A stretch of DNA of 64,000 bases from Dolomedes plantarius (taxonomy: Eukaryota > Arthropoda > Arachnida > Araneae > Dolomedidae), in contig OU015503.1 of assembly GCA_907164885.2 (NCBI GenBank), positions 65,618,568 through 65,682,567 on the forward strand. The letters are read 5' to 3'. The position numbers were made by a program, and so were the translations under genes. Positions 1 to 10,720 of the stretch are shown one piece after another. The notes beneath the pieces were generated by a model. It was not told where the DNA came from and made no database searches. It saw only the letters and a list, made by a program, of their open reading frames with translations. Within the stretch, counting starts at the first letter, position 1. The number at the start of each line of letters is the position of its first letter.

Positions 1-458
1 ATGCTCGTATTGTTATAGCAAAATCGTGTTATTATTCTGTTAATTATATTTTTATTTATTTATTTTTTTTAGGGAGGGGCAGAAAATTTTCTTTTTTTTA
101 GGGAGGCGTAGTAGCATAAAGGTTGGAAACCGCTGACGTAGGATTATGTTCTTCAATAATGGTCCTCCAGGAAGGAAAAAAGTGTCCGTCCTGCTTCGTG
201 AGTTATAATTTTGGCAATGCACCCAAACCCAGTAGCAGTAAACAGTTAAACAGAAAAGTTCCAAAATGCATAAAAAAATAAATAAATAAATAAAAAATAA
301 TTTAAAAAAATAAAAGATATATTTTTAAAAAAGAGGTAAGTAACAATAAGCAATCCTACGTTAATAACCCACGGTAGTTTCGTCTAAAGAGACTACCTGA
401 ATTTTTTTTTCACTGCACTACGTTAACCTTAATTACTTTTTAAAAATTAACAAATTAC
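1..458. other. Intron downstream of esterase-like exon 5
   Basis: Begins directly at the donor of exon 5 on the minus strand (intron GTAATT at 458-453) and continues off the left edge. It holds A/T-rich low-complexity sequence, including a (TAAA)n-like stretch near 270-300. I found no further esterase-like exon here. Confidence 0.6.
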
Positions 459-649
459 CTTAATTTCTAATATTTTTATTTCATTCAGTCTAGTGCCAAC
501 ACATTCCACAAGATGAGCTGTATCCTTCTGAGAACATCCTAATCCTACTCCAACAATTTCAGTTGTATTTTGCATAAACCTGGGATCACTTATGGCAGCC
601 CAATCAGCAACAGGAGATCCATTTTGTGCAATTACTCTTTTGATCCTTC
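459..649 (-). CDS. Esterase-like adhesion protein, exon 5 (partial gene)
   Basis: Fifth coding exon seen of a minus-strand gene of the neuroligin/gliotactin (cholinesterase-like adhesion molecule) class. It is 191 nt, bounded by an acceptor (ATTTTAG at 656-650) and a donor (AAG then GTAATT). Its first two bases complete the codon split from exon 4, so the frame is continuous. Residues include RVIAQNGSPVADWA, corresponding to the esterase-fold segment after the nucleophile elbow, and two cysteines (GCSQ, ECV) spaced as in the family's second disulfide region. The remaining C-terminal half, including any transmembrane segment and cytoplasmic tail, lies beyond the left edge. The stretch GSPVADWA makes gliotactin my preferred family, with neuroligin the alternative. 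Confidence 0.8.
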
Positions 650-2431
650 CTAAAATAAATAATCTACTTTAAGAAATAGAAAACCTCAACAGGGCTTTGA
701 ATAAAAGAGAATGACTAATATATCTGTGACAGATGTTGATATGTCCAAAATATTCAATTTTATGTTTTAAGTTGATACATCACACTTAAAATTTGTTTTT
801 TAATGTCGCAAAAGCTGTTAGTAGAATTATGCAATACTAATTTATTCGCATTGTCAAATGCTGTTATGTATAAAAGAGGTAATACTTGGTCCGTAATTGA
901 ATGTTTTTGTCCCTAATTGAAAATTTTCATTGAAGACCAGCCATATGCTTGAGGTTGAATATGAGTATTAACTAAAGAACATTTGGGTTGAAAAACTTAA
1001 TTGAGTGATTTTATATTTCACAACAGTTACTTTTTTAATTTGCTGAAAACATGAAAAAATGACATATCAACATCTGCCATAATTCCACAGATAGAAAAAA
1101 ATAAAGACAAATAAAAATGCTTTGCTATGTACTAAGAAAAAAAATCGTATTTCCTTTTCCTCTTCTTGCAGACTCTTGTGGTAGGAGGAGTCCAGTTGAC
1201 AGTTCAAGAATTCCACCCCCCTTAGGATTGACAATTTGAGGGATTGTAATGGCTCTCTCTCTATAGGGGGGTTTTGCGCTGCCCCCAAATTTTTTATTTA
1301 AAATATATTTTTGTCAACTATTTACAGGTACATAAATGCTGATAATGAAATAAAATTCGTATTGTCAGATAGGCTGAACTTTTCTGCAAAGAGCTACAGG
1401 ATTCATTTTATAAATTTCGTCCACCGAAGGAATTCATGAGCATTTAAAACACACTATACCAGATTTTTCCCCAAATAATTTAAATTTTAAAATATTAATT
1501 GCATTTAAAAAAAAAACGAAAAATGTACACAAATGTAAAATTTCTTTCTCTATGACGGAGTACAATTTTTTTTTTTAAATCTTTGAATCCAAGTGGGCAA
1601 TCCGTGGACAAATTTTCTCCACAAGTTAACATTGAGGTGAGCAAATCCAACGGGGTTAGTACATAGCAGCCTTAATTGGCATATATAAAATATATCACAC
1701 ATTTATTTTTCATTACATTACAGAATGTAACAAAATTATCAATATAATTTATGGGTTATGTCACTTAAACTTAACAGAAACATTTGTTTTCAATTAGAAA
1801 GTATGAACTTGTTACACTCAAAATATTATAGTTTTCAGAATACACATTCCAAAGAAAATACTTATAAATAACAGAAAATACAAGTAAATAATGTTATACA
1901 TCAAATATTTTCTAAACACATTATATAAAACTGCAAGTGTGAAGTAAACATTCTAAAACAAGAATATGAAACATTGATGTTAAAGGGAATAGAATGGTTT
2001 GCAGGTAAATGTAAGAACTGTAAAGTAACTTACACGGACATGTAAGAAAGAAAAAGACCTTGAGAACATTATACTTTTTTTAATGGTTCACATGGCTTGA
2101 TTTTAAACTCTATATGAAAAGCATCTCAATAATGATAACAGCATGCATCTCTCACATATTTTAAAAAACACTCCTGAACCAACCACATTCATCAATAGTT
2201 TTTTCATCAAGATTTAATGTAAAATTTGCAAACAATTTTAAGATTAATTTGTTCTCAATGATAAACCACAAAGAATATTTTTAGTGCCCATAAAGTTGGC
2301 TATTTGTAAAGTTGAGTATTTGCAAAGCAGGGTGTCATAAAAAGCAATGGAACGATTACAGCAATTCCTAGTTATCCATGGAAATAAAGATTTTAAATGG
2401 ATGGCAAAAAATTTAAGGCAGTACAAGAAGT

Positions 2432-2434
<3 letters not shown>
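650..2434. other. Intron 4, part without recognised gene
   Basis: A/T-rich intron of the esterase-like gene. Apart from the short dispersed repeat at 1530-1620 I see no coding segment. A G-rich patch near 1205-1290 (two runs of six C or G) resembles the ends of hAT MITEs elsewhere in the window, but no terminal repeat pair was found. Confidence 0.5.
1530..1620 (+). repeat. Dispersed copy of the ACGGAGTACAATT repeat
   Basis: Contains ATGACGGAGTACAATT followed by AATCCAAGTGGGCAATC. The same two blocks in the same order occur, inverted, at about 50255-50345, and the first block is the core of the minisatellite at 49.9-51.0 kb. It is therefore a dispersed repeat family of unknown class. Confidence 0.6.

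Positions 2435-2504
<70 letters not shown>
2435..2504. repeat. (TC)n(TA)n microsatellite
   Basis: About 14 TC dinucleotides followed by about 18 TA dinucleotides and a short CA tail, directly abutting the inverted-repeat element at 2505. Confidence 0.95.
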
Positions 2505-2506
<2 letters not shown>

Positions 2507-4255
2507 GTGGAATCTTGATCTATCCTTTTTTGGTACTTTACCATTAGCCGGGTGCAAGTGATAAATCGCCAAATATGGTAAGTCGCATTTTCAGCTGTTT
2601 TGTTTAATTGTAATTCGTGTGATATTAATTATTCATTAAGTTCCTATTTTTTATCAGAAATGACGTGATTCATCGGGATCTATGCGGTAAACATATTCTT
2701 TCAGCAATTAAAAGACTGGCGTTTAAATTGTACAATAGTTTTAACCTACAAAATTGTGCAGTTTTTTTACCGAGATTACAATCATGACGAAAATTTGGGA
2801 CTTATCTGTAACGGAAGAAGCTGTACTTTTTGTCCAAGAAAAAGATGTTTTGTCCAAAAATAAGACGTGTGCTAGAAATCATGAAATGAAGTTATATTTT
2901 GGGAATGACATTCGATGGCGATGAAATGCTATACTTGCTAATACTTGCCACAGCGAAAAGAGCATTCGTGAAAAAACGTGGTTCTAATCAACGCGTATGA
3001 ATTTTTTGACAGCTTTGAGATTTATTTACATTTAGAGCTAAGAGTTAACTTCGGTAAAATGGTGCGAGAAACAATTGGAAATGAATCATAATACAGTTGT
3101 TGACTGGAATCATAATACAGTTGTTGCGAGAAGTCTGTGTTAATTCTGTAGTGGAACGTGATCGAAAAAAAAATAGGAGGGCCCGATATGATAGTTGAAA
3201 TAGATGAAAGTATGTTTTCAAGGCTAAAAATCAACGTGGGATGCGTTCTCCCGCAACAGTAAATATTTCGTGGTATCTGCCGGGAGACTAATGAACGTTT
3301 TCTAATTCCGATACCAAACCGATACCTTAACGTACCTTTAGAAGCCATCAAGGAAAATATCAAGGAAAGATCTACAATTTATTTCGATTCTTGGAAAAGC
3401 TACAGCACCACAAAACTTGAAGAGGAGGGTTTTCACCATTTTAAAGAGAGCCATAAGTATAATTATCTGGGTATTGTTGACCCAGAAACTGCCATACATA
3501 CCCAAAAGATTGAGAGTCTGTGGGGAAGCGCAAAATGGAGAAACAAAAAACATCGGGGAACAGCGCAGCAGTATTTGGAATCATACCTTGCTGAATTTAT
3601 GAGAAGATTAACAAATGATCCATTTAAAAATATTCTGAATGATATAAAAAAAATTTGGCCTCACCCGTAATGAAGTGACTGAAGTTTTTTATGGTGTGTT
3701 TATTTTACTATTAAATGTGTTACTATTTAAAGTGTTTATTTATGCGAGTGCTTTGTTGACTAAAAGTCGCCAACAAATCACTTTATTAAATGCGTTACTA
3801 TTAAAAGTGTTTATTTATGTGTGTGAAGAAAGCTAATAAAGTTTGTGGTTAATTTGTTTCAAATTTTTATTCATGTTAATTTCGGGTCTCTGAATTTAAT
3901 CGTATTCTCTCATGTGATTCATACCCGTTGATCTGTATCTTCCAACTTTTTGTGTGTAACAATGCTTCTTCAAAATTTAGTCCATCTATTACCTATATGA
4001 AACTGTTTTCCTAGGGTTGTTATGTTGGAGACTTTTCATTCTCGCCAACGGCGATACTTAATAGGGCAAGCGCCAAATGCGTTCGGCTAACGGAAAAGTA
4101 CCTATTTTTCAAGGGACCAACTGAACTGAATACGATAAATGTGGGAAAACGATAGATATGGGAACATAACAAAGCAATATTATCATTGAGACTGATTGAA
4201 CTAATCAACACATACATGAAAACGATGATTTAGAGAACAATTGATCGAGATTCCA

Positions 4256-4258
<3 letters not shown>
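2505..4258 (+). mobile_element. DNA transposon with CAGTGGAATCTTGATC termini
   Basis: Left end CAGTGGAATCTTGATC (2505) and right end GATCGAGATTCCACTG (to 4258) are inverted repeats. The element is 1754 bp and lies between TA-rich microsatellites, so its target-site duplication cannot be read. The termini look like Tigger/pogo ends, yet the coding remnant inside (2784-3670) is an IS1595/Merlin-type transposase. About 170 bp at the right end is homologous to the short element at 4301-4474. It sits in intron 4 of the esterase-like gene. Confidence 0.75.
2784..3670 (+). pseudogene. IS1595/Merlin-type (ISXO2-like) transposase, decayed
   Basis: Would be a DDE transposase of the IS1595 (ISXO2-like domain) group, called Merlin in animals. 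The start ATG at 2784 opens a segment matching the family N-terminus (EEAVLFVQ, then a zinc-ribbon-like region ending KLYFGNDIRWR). The catalytic half is at about 3180-3670: VEIDES (first Asp), IYFDSWKSY (second Asp) and HTQKIESLW (Glu), followed by YLAEFMRRL as in the family C-terminus, with a stop at 3668. A middle piece is missing. A tandem copy of about 24 bp (NHNTVVDWN repeated) lies near 3088-3135, and there are frameshifts and stops, so it cannot make a working enzyme. Confidence 0.75.

Positions 4259-4300
<42 letters not shown>
4259..4300. repeat. (TA)n microsatellite between related elements
   Basis: About 19 TA units ending in a CA step, separating the 3' end of the 2505-4258 element from the 5' end of the related short element at 4301. 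A further (TA)n run follows that short element at 4475-4500. Confidence 0.95.
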
Positions 4301-4303
<3 letters not shown>

Positions 4304-4474
4304 TGGAATCTTGATTGATCGTTTTCCGAATCATTGTTTTCCTGTATGTATCGTTTATTTCACTCAGTCCCGACGATCATATTTTGTTTGCTATGGTCCC
4401 GCATCTATCATTTTTCCGCATTTATCGTTCAATTCAGTCGGATCCTTGAAAAACGATAGATTGAGATTCCACTG
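4301..4474. mobile_element. Short MITE, CAGTGGAATC termini
   Basis: 174-bp non-autonomous element with inverted ends CAGTGGAATCTTGATTGATC and GATTGAGATTCCACTG. Its whole body is similar to the reverse complement of the right end of the 2505-4258 element, so the longer element is its probable relative. It is flanked on both sides by (TA)n. Confidence 0.8.
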
Positions 4475-4506
<32 letters not shown>

Positions 4507-4520
4507 CATATGTGTATGTG

Positions 4521-5485
4521 TGTGAGTACCATAAAATCTTGACTATACGCACACATGTATAATATGCATCTTTTGAGCAAAATTTTCAGAAAAAATTAAA
4601 ATTTAACTAATAATATGCACCCATAACTTTTCAATATTTTATTTAAAAACTGCCCAAATACTTCTTAACATAAATAAAATTTGTTACAAAAATAAGCAAA
4701 AATATCAAATTCGGTAGAAAAAAAAGACTACTTTTTAATTCAAAACAAACAATGCTCTCATATTATCAGTCATAATCACTTTCACTAGAATACAGCTCAT
4801 CTATTATTTCTTGTTTATTCAATGTTTAAAACTATGTTTTTTATGTACATAAGTATAATATGAAACCTCATTTTTGCGGACGAAAATGTGAAAAAAAAGT
4901 TCATATTATACTCAAGATTTTTACGGTACACATATTTTCTTTTAAAATATGTGCATATACACATACATGTAAGAAAATAGAGAGCAAATGAATAATTTTT
5001 TTTGTGTGCAAACATAAGACCTCCCATGCAGATTTAAATGTTGCGCAGAACTCAGTCTCTGTATGTAGGAACTGACTCTTCATATTGTTAACCCTGGTGG
5101 GTCCCTTTTTTAAAAAAGAAGTTTATAATTTTCTCTCCTTTCCCTCCCTATTTACACTTCAAATGATTAAAAGATAAGCAATCTTATTAGCTTATCTTAA
5201 AAATAAGCAGTTTTATTTTTGATGCAATAAAAACGATTTTTTTAAGGCAAAAACCTTCCATAATGCACACAATGAGCAATAAAGCATTTTTAATTTGCTA
5301 AAATATGTACAAACCAAAAGTCGTAGAAAATAAAATAAGTATGTGCATATTTACAATACGATAAAAATTTGAATATTTTAAATTTTAGTGAAAAATACTG
5401 AAAAAAATATGTATTTTAAAATATCATTCAACCAGGAAAGACTATTCTCTTCTTAATAAGACAGTAATGGGAAAGATATGAAGTA
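4521..5485. other. Intron 4, no gene recognised
   Basis: A/T-rich intronic sequence with short CA/TG steps at its left edge. No coding segment, terminal repeat pair or RNA gene could be supported. Confidence 0.5.
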
Positions 5486-6321
5486 CAAGTAGCCCTCCTA
5501 CAGCACGGCTTCTTACAATACGGTTTCGCTCTAACACGATAAGATAAATTGCGGGAACCCTCGTATAACACTGCAACCTGCAACACGGTTTTGCTCTAAC
5601 ATGATAAAAAATTTGCAAAAACCTTTGTACAACACTGTACTGCTATAGCACTAGATAACATGATTTTTGTTTAACACATTTAAAAATTAAATTACCTTAA
5701 GGAAATGAACAGGGAAGGAATAATGAACTATAGTGGCTTTACATGAAAATGTATAAACGAATTATAATTTATTCATTTATAATTCTATAAAATTACAAGA
5801 AGGCCTAAGCTTAGCTGAAAATCTTGAATAATTTTTCCTGAATGCTGACCCTTCCGGTGAAAGAAGCCAAAAATTCAAAAGGGACCTGCAAAATTGTCTA
5901 TCTCCATACCGTGAATCTACAATGACCCTGTAAGAACCAGCAAATAAATCAAAATTACAGAATTTTTAAAGAGGATAGAAGATGGAAAAAATCTAAATGA
6001 AGAAAAATGTTCTGAAAATGAAGGTTATATCGTTCAATCGAAAAAATGTTCTTGTTTGATTGTACTGAGCAGTGATGAGGAAGAAACTTATTAAATTAAG
6101 GTCACATTAAATGAAAATAATATTTTTTGTTTCTTTTCGTTTTGTGTTATACATATATTTATATTTTTAATAAAAATTAAGTTGCTTATATGAAATTTTA
6201 AAAAAATGGTTGTCTTTAATAAGTTTTCAGAACTTAACCTCCTTTTTTGAACTGTCTCTGGGTCTCATATAACACGGCATTTTCTAGGAACCGATCTACC
6301 GTGTTATAGGAGGGTTACCTG
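5486..6321. mobile_element. Tigger/pogo-like element B
   Basis: Left end CAAGTAGCCCTCCTACAGCA and right end GTTATAGGAGGGTTACCTG are diverged inverted repeats, each flanked by TA (5484-5485, 6322-6323) as expected for Tc1/mariner-Tigger insertion. Subterminal ATAACACGG-like motifs recur. Between about 5800 and 6095 the plus strand encodes a degraded transposase C-terminus (NADPSGERSQKFKRDLQN, then an acidic tail SSDEEE), typical of Tigger/jerky proteins. The element is 836 bp, in intron 4 of the esterase-like gene. Confidence 0.75.
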
Positions 6322-6409
6322 TACTACAATTGAAACATAACAATATCATCTCTTTATTCAGTATAAATGACAACAGATTATTTTTTTACTTCTAATAGTA
6401 TTTACTCAC

Positions 6410-6595
6410 TTTTTGTCAGTCGTGATAAAGCTAATAGTGCTGCACTAGCTCCACCAACACCAGATCCAAAGACTGTAATTCTGTCTGGATCACCATCAAA
6501 GACTTTTATATACTGATACACCCAATTGATAGCTGCCACTTGATCAAGCATCCCATAATTTCCAGGAGAATTTTCATCAGCAGTGGCTAAAAATC
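6410..6595 (-). CDS. Esterase-like adhesion protein, exon 4
   Basis: 186-nt exon of the minus-strand esterase-like gene. The acceptor is CATAAAG at 6602-6596 and the donor is AAAAA followed by GTGAGT. It encodes FLATADENSPGNYGMLDQ through VFDGDPDRITVFGSGVGG, the esterase-fold block containing the nucleophile elbow. Active esterases have G-x-S-x-G at this elbow. Here it reads G-S-G-V-G-G, so the catalytic serine is glycine, as in neuroligins and gliotactin, which are adhesion or ligand-binding proteins. The exon starts with two bases that complete a glycine codon only if the preceding intron uses a GC donor (see 10555-10720). Confidence 0.88.
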
Positions 6596-6734
6596 CTTTA
6601 TGAAACATTTAAAAAATATTCAGTTAGAAAAAAGTTTCTTTAAAATTACATGTGAACATTCAAGAGCATTTAATTCAATAAATGAGGGAATCAAAAGGAT
6701 ATTATTCTAAGGCTCTAATGATACTAAACTAGAT

Positions 6735-7240
6735 ATTTACTCTCTCTCTCTCTTTATATATATATATATATATATATACTAGCTGAATACCCGTGCTTCG
6801 CTACGGAGTGCATTCAAATTAAACACAACGGTCAAAGTATGCAATTAATGCCAAAGAAAATATATTTATAATAAATACAACTGTCAATGTATGCAATTAA
6901 TATAAAAAAAATAATACCAAAAAAATATATTTATAAAAAAATTGTAACGGATATTTTTATAAACAAAATAATGTAGAAGAAAATATTCAAATTAAATACA
7001 ATGGTCATTGTATGCAATTAATTTGTAAGTTTAATATCCATAAAATATACTAATTTGAATTAAATTCTTAAAAAACTTCCATCTCAATTAGTCTAGTGGT
7101 CAAATTTTATCTTTTACCGTAATTCAAAAAATTTTTTGTCAATTTATTTCGTTGTTATGCACATGACGATAAATTAATTTAAATTATCACAAAAAGGAAA
7201 TGAAACCACGTGATCAGCATTTAATAAATTTAATTCTAAA
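6735..7240. repeat. Unclassified repeat after (TC)n(TA)n
   Basis: A (TC)n(TA)n tract (about 6741-6778) is followed by ACCCGTGCTTCGCTACGG, a motif I associate with ends of arthropod dispersed repeats. Then come three diverged direct repeats containing GTATGCAATTAAT (near 6837, 6887 and 7010). Class not determined. Confidence 0.45.
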
Positions 7241-7253
7241 AATTAATCTTTAA

Positions 7254-8733
7254 TCCTTTGAGGGGTGTCGTCCTCACTGTGCAAACACATTTTCTAGAAT
7301 TTTTTTAACCCAAAAAATGTCAATTTTTTTTCCAATTAAAGATTGTAAAATACTTTTACATCTTTAAACTGATAATAAATGGCAGCACCAGACATTTGTC
7401 TGCTCATTTAACTTGAACACAATGAATGCAAGTTAATGCTGTTTCATACTTGGTTTTATTTTCAATTATTTTAAGGATTAAAAACCTAAAATGTTTTAAT
7501 TTTTTCCACTAGATTTTATAAAGAAGCCTCAACGAATACTGACATGTCATTACTTCTTTAAAAAAATCATTTATTTATTTCTATTTTTGCATTTTTAAAT
7601 GGTGTTTGCACACCGAGAACGCTGCCCCTTTACGACATTGAAATACAGGCTCACCCTGTAAAGGGAAAAAAACACAGCTGTCTTTATGTTTTCTCCTCTA
7701 GACGATTTGGTCTTGCTTCTTGGGGGGTAAAGGGGATTAAAAAGTCGATAACCCTGTGAAGTTGGGGGTGTTTTTGGAAAAGGAAGATGTTATCATTTGT
7801 ATTCACTTCACCTGGAATGTCGGCTGGACTGTCTAGTTACGCCTTCTGACTTTATGCCTTTACAGGTATCCCTTCGATAAGCAACTTCTTTTGTAGCTGT
7901 TTCAATGGTGCGTGATGGGCACTATCACCTACAGTTGCCAACCTTTCTGCATACGACAATGGTCTATTGAATTCATTCTGTGTGCTAAGGGTGGCCTCTG
8001 TCAGAGGTTCCACAGGCAGAACTATTCAAGAGGTACAAAATGTCGGGGTTATTGTTTCCAAAGGGCAACCCGCCACCTTCAGCACAAGTGAATTTAAATC
8101 AATTATTATAAGCATGACCCCTCTGGGTGGGCTCCTGGAAATCCCCACGTGTGAAAGTGTTGGAAATAGCTAAAGCGCATTTTAAAAATAGCTCATTCTG
8201 CTTTTGCTCTGTTTTCAGATGAGTCGCTCTTATTTGCTAATTTTTTTAGTTAAATTTTCTGTTGCAAATCTCTTTTTTTAATTTGTTTCATATAGTTTAC
8301 TTAAATCTTTATAATTGTACAAAATAAGCTTTGATTTTATTTAGTATAAAATTTATTTAAAACTTCAATATTTCTTATTTTTGATATTTTGAGTTCAGTT
8401 ATTTTAACATTTTGAAAAATTTCTTAAATTTTCAAATTTTTAAAATAAAATTCAAATTTCTGTTTTTTGAAAATTATTTAGCAAAATAATTATTATTATA
8501 GCGATATAAGATCAGTTATTTTTTTCTTTGCTTGAGTAAAACAAGGTAAGTTAGTGGTCGAACTCAAATGTCCTACACGGGTGCCGTTCGCACTGTGAGG
8601 ACAGCCCCCTCTATCTAAGGGGGGGGTGCTAAATTTTTTTAATCACATTTCTTTTATCTGTAGGACCATTATACCTCATTCTTAAATTTTTTTTTAAAAA
8701 AATTATAATAATAAAATTGCGCCCCTCAAAGGG
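7254..8733. mobile_element. piggyBac-like non-autonomous element
   Basis: Begins TCCTTTGAGGGGTG right after TTAA (7250-7253) and ends GCGCCCCTCAAAGGG right before TTAA (8734-8737), the target site and terminal pattern of piggyBac elements. Subterminal copies of GTCCTCACTGTGC-like sequence occur inverted at 7266-7288 and 8585-8605. No transposase was recognised in its 1480 bp. It lies in intron 3 of the esterase-like gene. Confidence 0.7.
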
Positions 8734-8737
8734 TTAA

Positions 8738-9128
8738 AAATTCACCAAAAATCAGAAAATGGAGGTAAAGATTCGAAAAAGATTTCATTTTAAAGGAATT
8801 TTTATAATCTTTCTCGTGATATAAATTTTATAACCCTCAGATTATTATTTTAAATGCAAACTTTAAATAATGTTACAAAAACAGCTTAAAAATTTAATTT
8901 TTAAAAAATCTTTCTTAGCGCACCCCTACACTATAAGAGGAATTGCGATGCAAAATTTCAGCCTCTTAGGTCTAGCGGTTTGGTCTGTGCATTATATGTC
9001 AGTTAGTCAATCAGTTTATGGGATTTGTGATATACTAATAAAGGCAAAGTGAACTGAAATGTATTGCAATGCAATGTCATATTTACTGCCTTAAACTGTT
9101 TTGCTCCTTAGGCAGTTAAAAATGAATG
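8738..9128. other. Intron 3, no gene recognised
   Basis: A/T-rich sequence between the piggyBac-like and Tigger-like elements. Nothing could be supported here. Confidence 0.5.
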
Positions 9129-9807
9129 CAGTTATTCCTCGACTTATGACCACTCAACCACTTGCACTTATGACCGAAATTTTTAAACTAAAAAAAAAAA
9201 ATTACTTTTCTCAAAAAAAAACTGAAACTCGAATGTACAGTACATACCTATATGTATTACATAATTATTAAAAAATATGATGCAATATTCTGCAATACTG
9301 CAAAAATTTATGACACAATAATAAAAATGTATGATACAATAGTTTTGATATCCATACGATAAATCAAATAAACCTTCATTGGCTTCAGCTTTTCACTATA
9401 TTAATAAAGGACTACAACAATTAGAAGCAATGGATCCAAATGAAGAAAGATTAATAAATGTAAATTGTCATATTCAGAAAAATCTGGCTTGCTACTATAC
9501 ACTATACAAGGAAAAAAGATGCAAACTGTTTAAACTACCTTCGAAAACTTTGTTAAAAAAACTTGCACCATATCTTCTGTCGCAAATTTTGAACCGATGG
9601 ATTATACTAACATAATAAGTAGTGATGACGAAGAAGAATTTATGTCTTCTAAGTACAATGTATTTTAAATTACGTATGTATATATGAAAGTAAAAAATAT
9701 ATGTATGTACATATAAAAAAAAAATTGTTTGAAACTCGACTTGCGACCAGCTCAACTTACGACCAATGTCTCAGTCCCTATTTCAGTCGAAAGTCAAGGA
9801 ATATCTG
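9129..9807 (+). mobile_element. Tigger/pogo-like element C
   Basis: Left end CAGTTATTCCTCGACTTATG and right end CTTTCGACTG...TCAAGGAATATCTG (complement CAGATATTCCTTGACTTTCG) form diverged inverted repeats; TA follows the right end. The plus strand at about 9379-9660 encodes a transposase C-terminal fragment (AFHYINKGLQQLEAMDP, then an acidic SSDDEEEF tail), as in CENP-B/jerky/Tigger proteins. Internally deleted to 679 bp, in intron 3. Confidence 0.75.
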
Positions 9808-10554
9808 TATCAGCTTTTCATTTTGCATTCCCAGGTCAAATTTTTTTTGTGTAGCAAATATATGCTTCCACAGTAATGAATCTTAACGGAAAACTTGTCT
9901 AAAAAATTGTATCTTCAACAAAGTGAAACCATATTTTTTCAATGCAAAGTACCTAAACTAAAAGAAACTCACTGCAGCAAATGTAACACACCAAATATGT
10001 ATATATGACTAGACAACACATGAGGTATGTCCCCTGGCTTTATTCAGTAAAACAGAGAATCCTCACTAATTCATCAAATCTCAGATGATTCATAAAGGAA
10101 GGACTCTCTTTTAAAACTCTACATTGCTATATGACCTCATAATACCAGTCTTTACTTGCAATATTCATTTGGCAGTCATTGTTAAATGTAAACCTTGTAC
10201 TCTAAAGTTGCAGTAGATTCATATCTGCTTGTATTCATATACAACAACAAATAAAAAATAAGTTTTAAAGGAAAAAGTTTTTACAGTGAGAAATAAAAAA
10301 TCTTATATGAACACAAACAGGAATCCTACAATGTCAAAACAAGAAAGGCTGATAAATAAAAATTAAATACAATGCAAAAAAGCATAGGACTTACGTCAAA
10401 AGATAATTTATTTTACTTTTAGATAGCCAAGAACTTATTTACTAACAAATATAAAATAGTTTCCTATGCAGATTTATATACCTCTCAACACAAAAGAACA
10501 AACTTTGAAATAATTACTGAAATATAAACAATATAAAGGTTCAATGTTACATGC
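9808..10554. other. Intron 3, part without recognised gene
   Basis: A/T-rich intron sequence up to the exon 3 donor. The minus-strand donor here reads GCATGT instead of GT (10554-10549). No other feature supported. Confidence 0.55.
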
Positions 10555-10720
10555 CTAGTGGTCCTAGTCGGTAATTGAATGTAACTACAACTACTTTCTG
10601 GGAAGCTGCAAGCATATGACCAGGAAACAAAGAACCACTGCCATGATCCCAGTTACCATCATGGATATAAATCATTACAGGATATCCATTCAGAGAAAGA
10701 CTATCAGTTTCTTCTTGAAC
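10555..10720 (-). CDS. Esterase-like adhesion protein, exon 3
   Basis: 166-nt exon with acceptor TTTGTTTAG at 10729-10721, coding 55 residues plus one base. It encodes GYPVMIYIHDGNWDHGSGS and VVVVTFNYRLGPL, the esterase-fold strand, oxyanion-hole loop and NYRLG block. The oxyanion-hole HGG of active esterases is HDG here. The conserved protein frame continues into exon 4 only if the exon ends at 10555 and the intron starts GC (GCATGT). The nearby GT at 10550 would put exon 4 out of frame and hit a stop, so this is a probable GC-AG intron. Confidence 0.85.

Noticed and set aside
2244..2547. Open frames over the (TC)n(TA)n tract on both strands
   Set aside because: Produced by dinucleotide repeats, which lack stop codons; no domain content.
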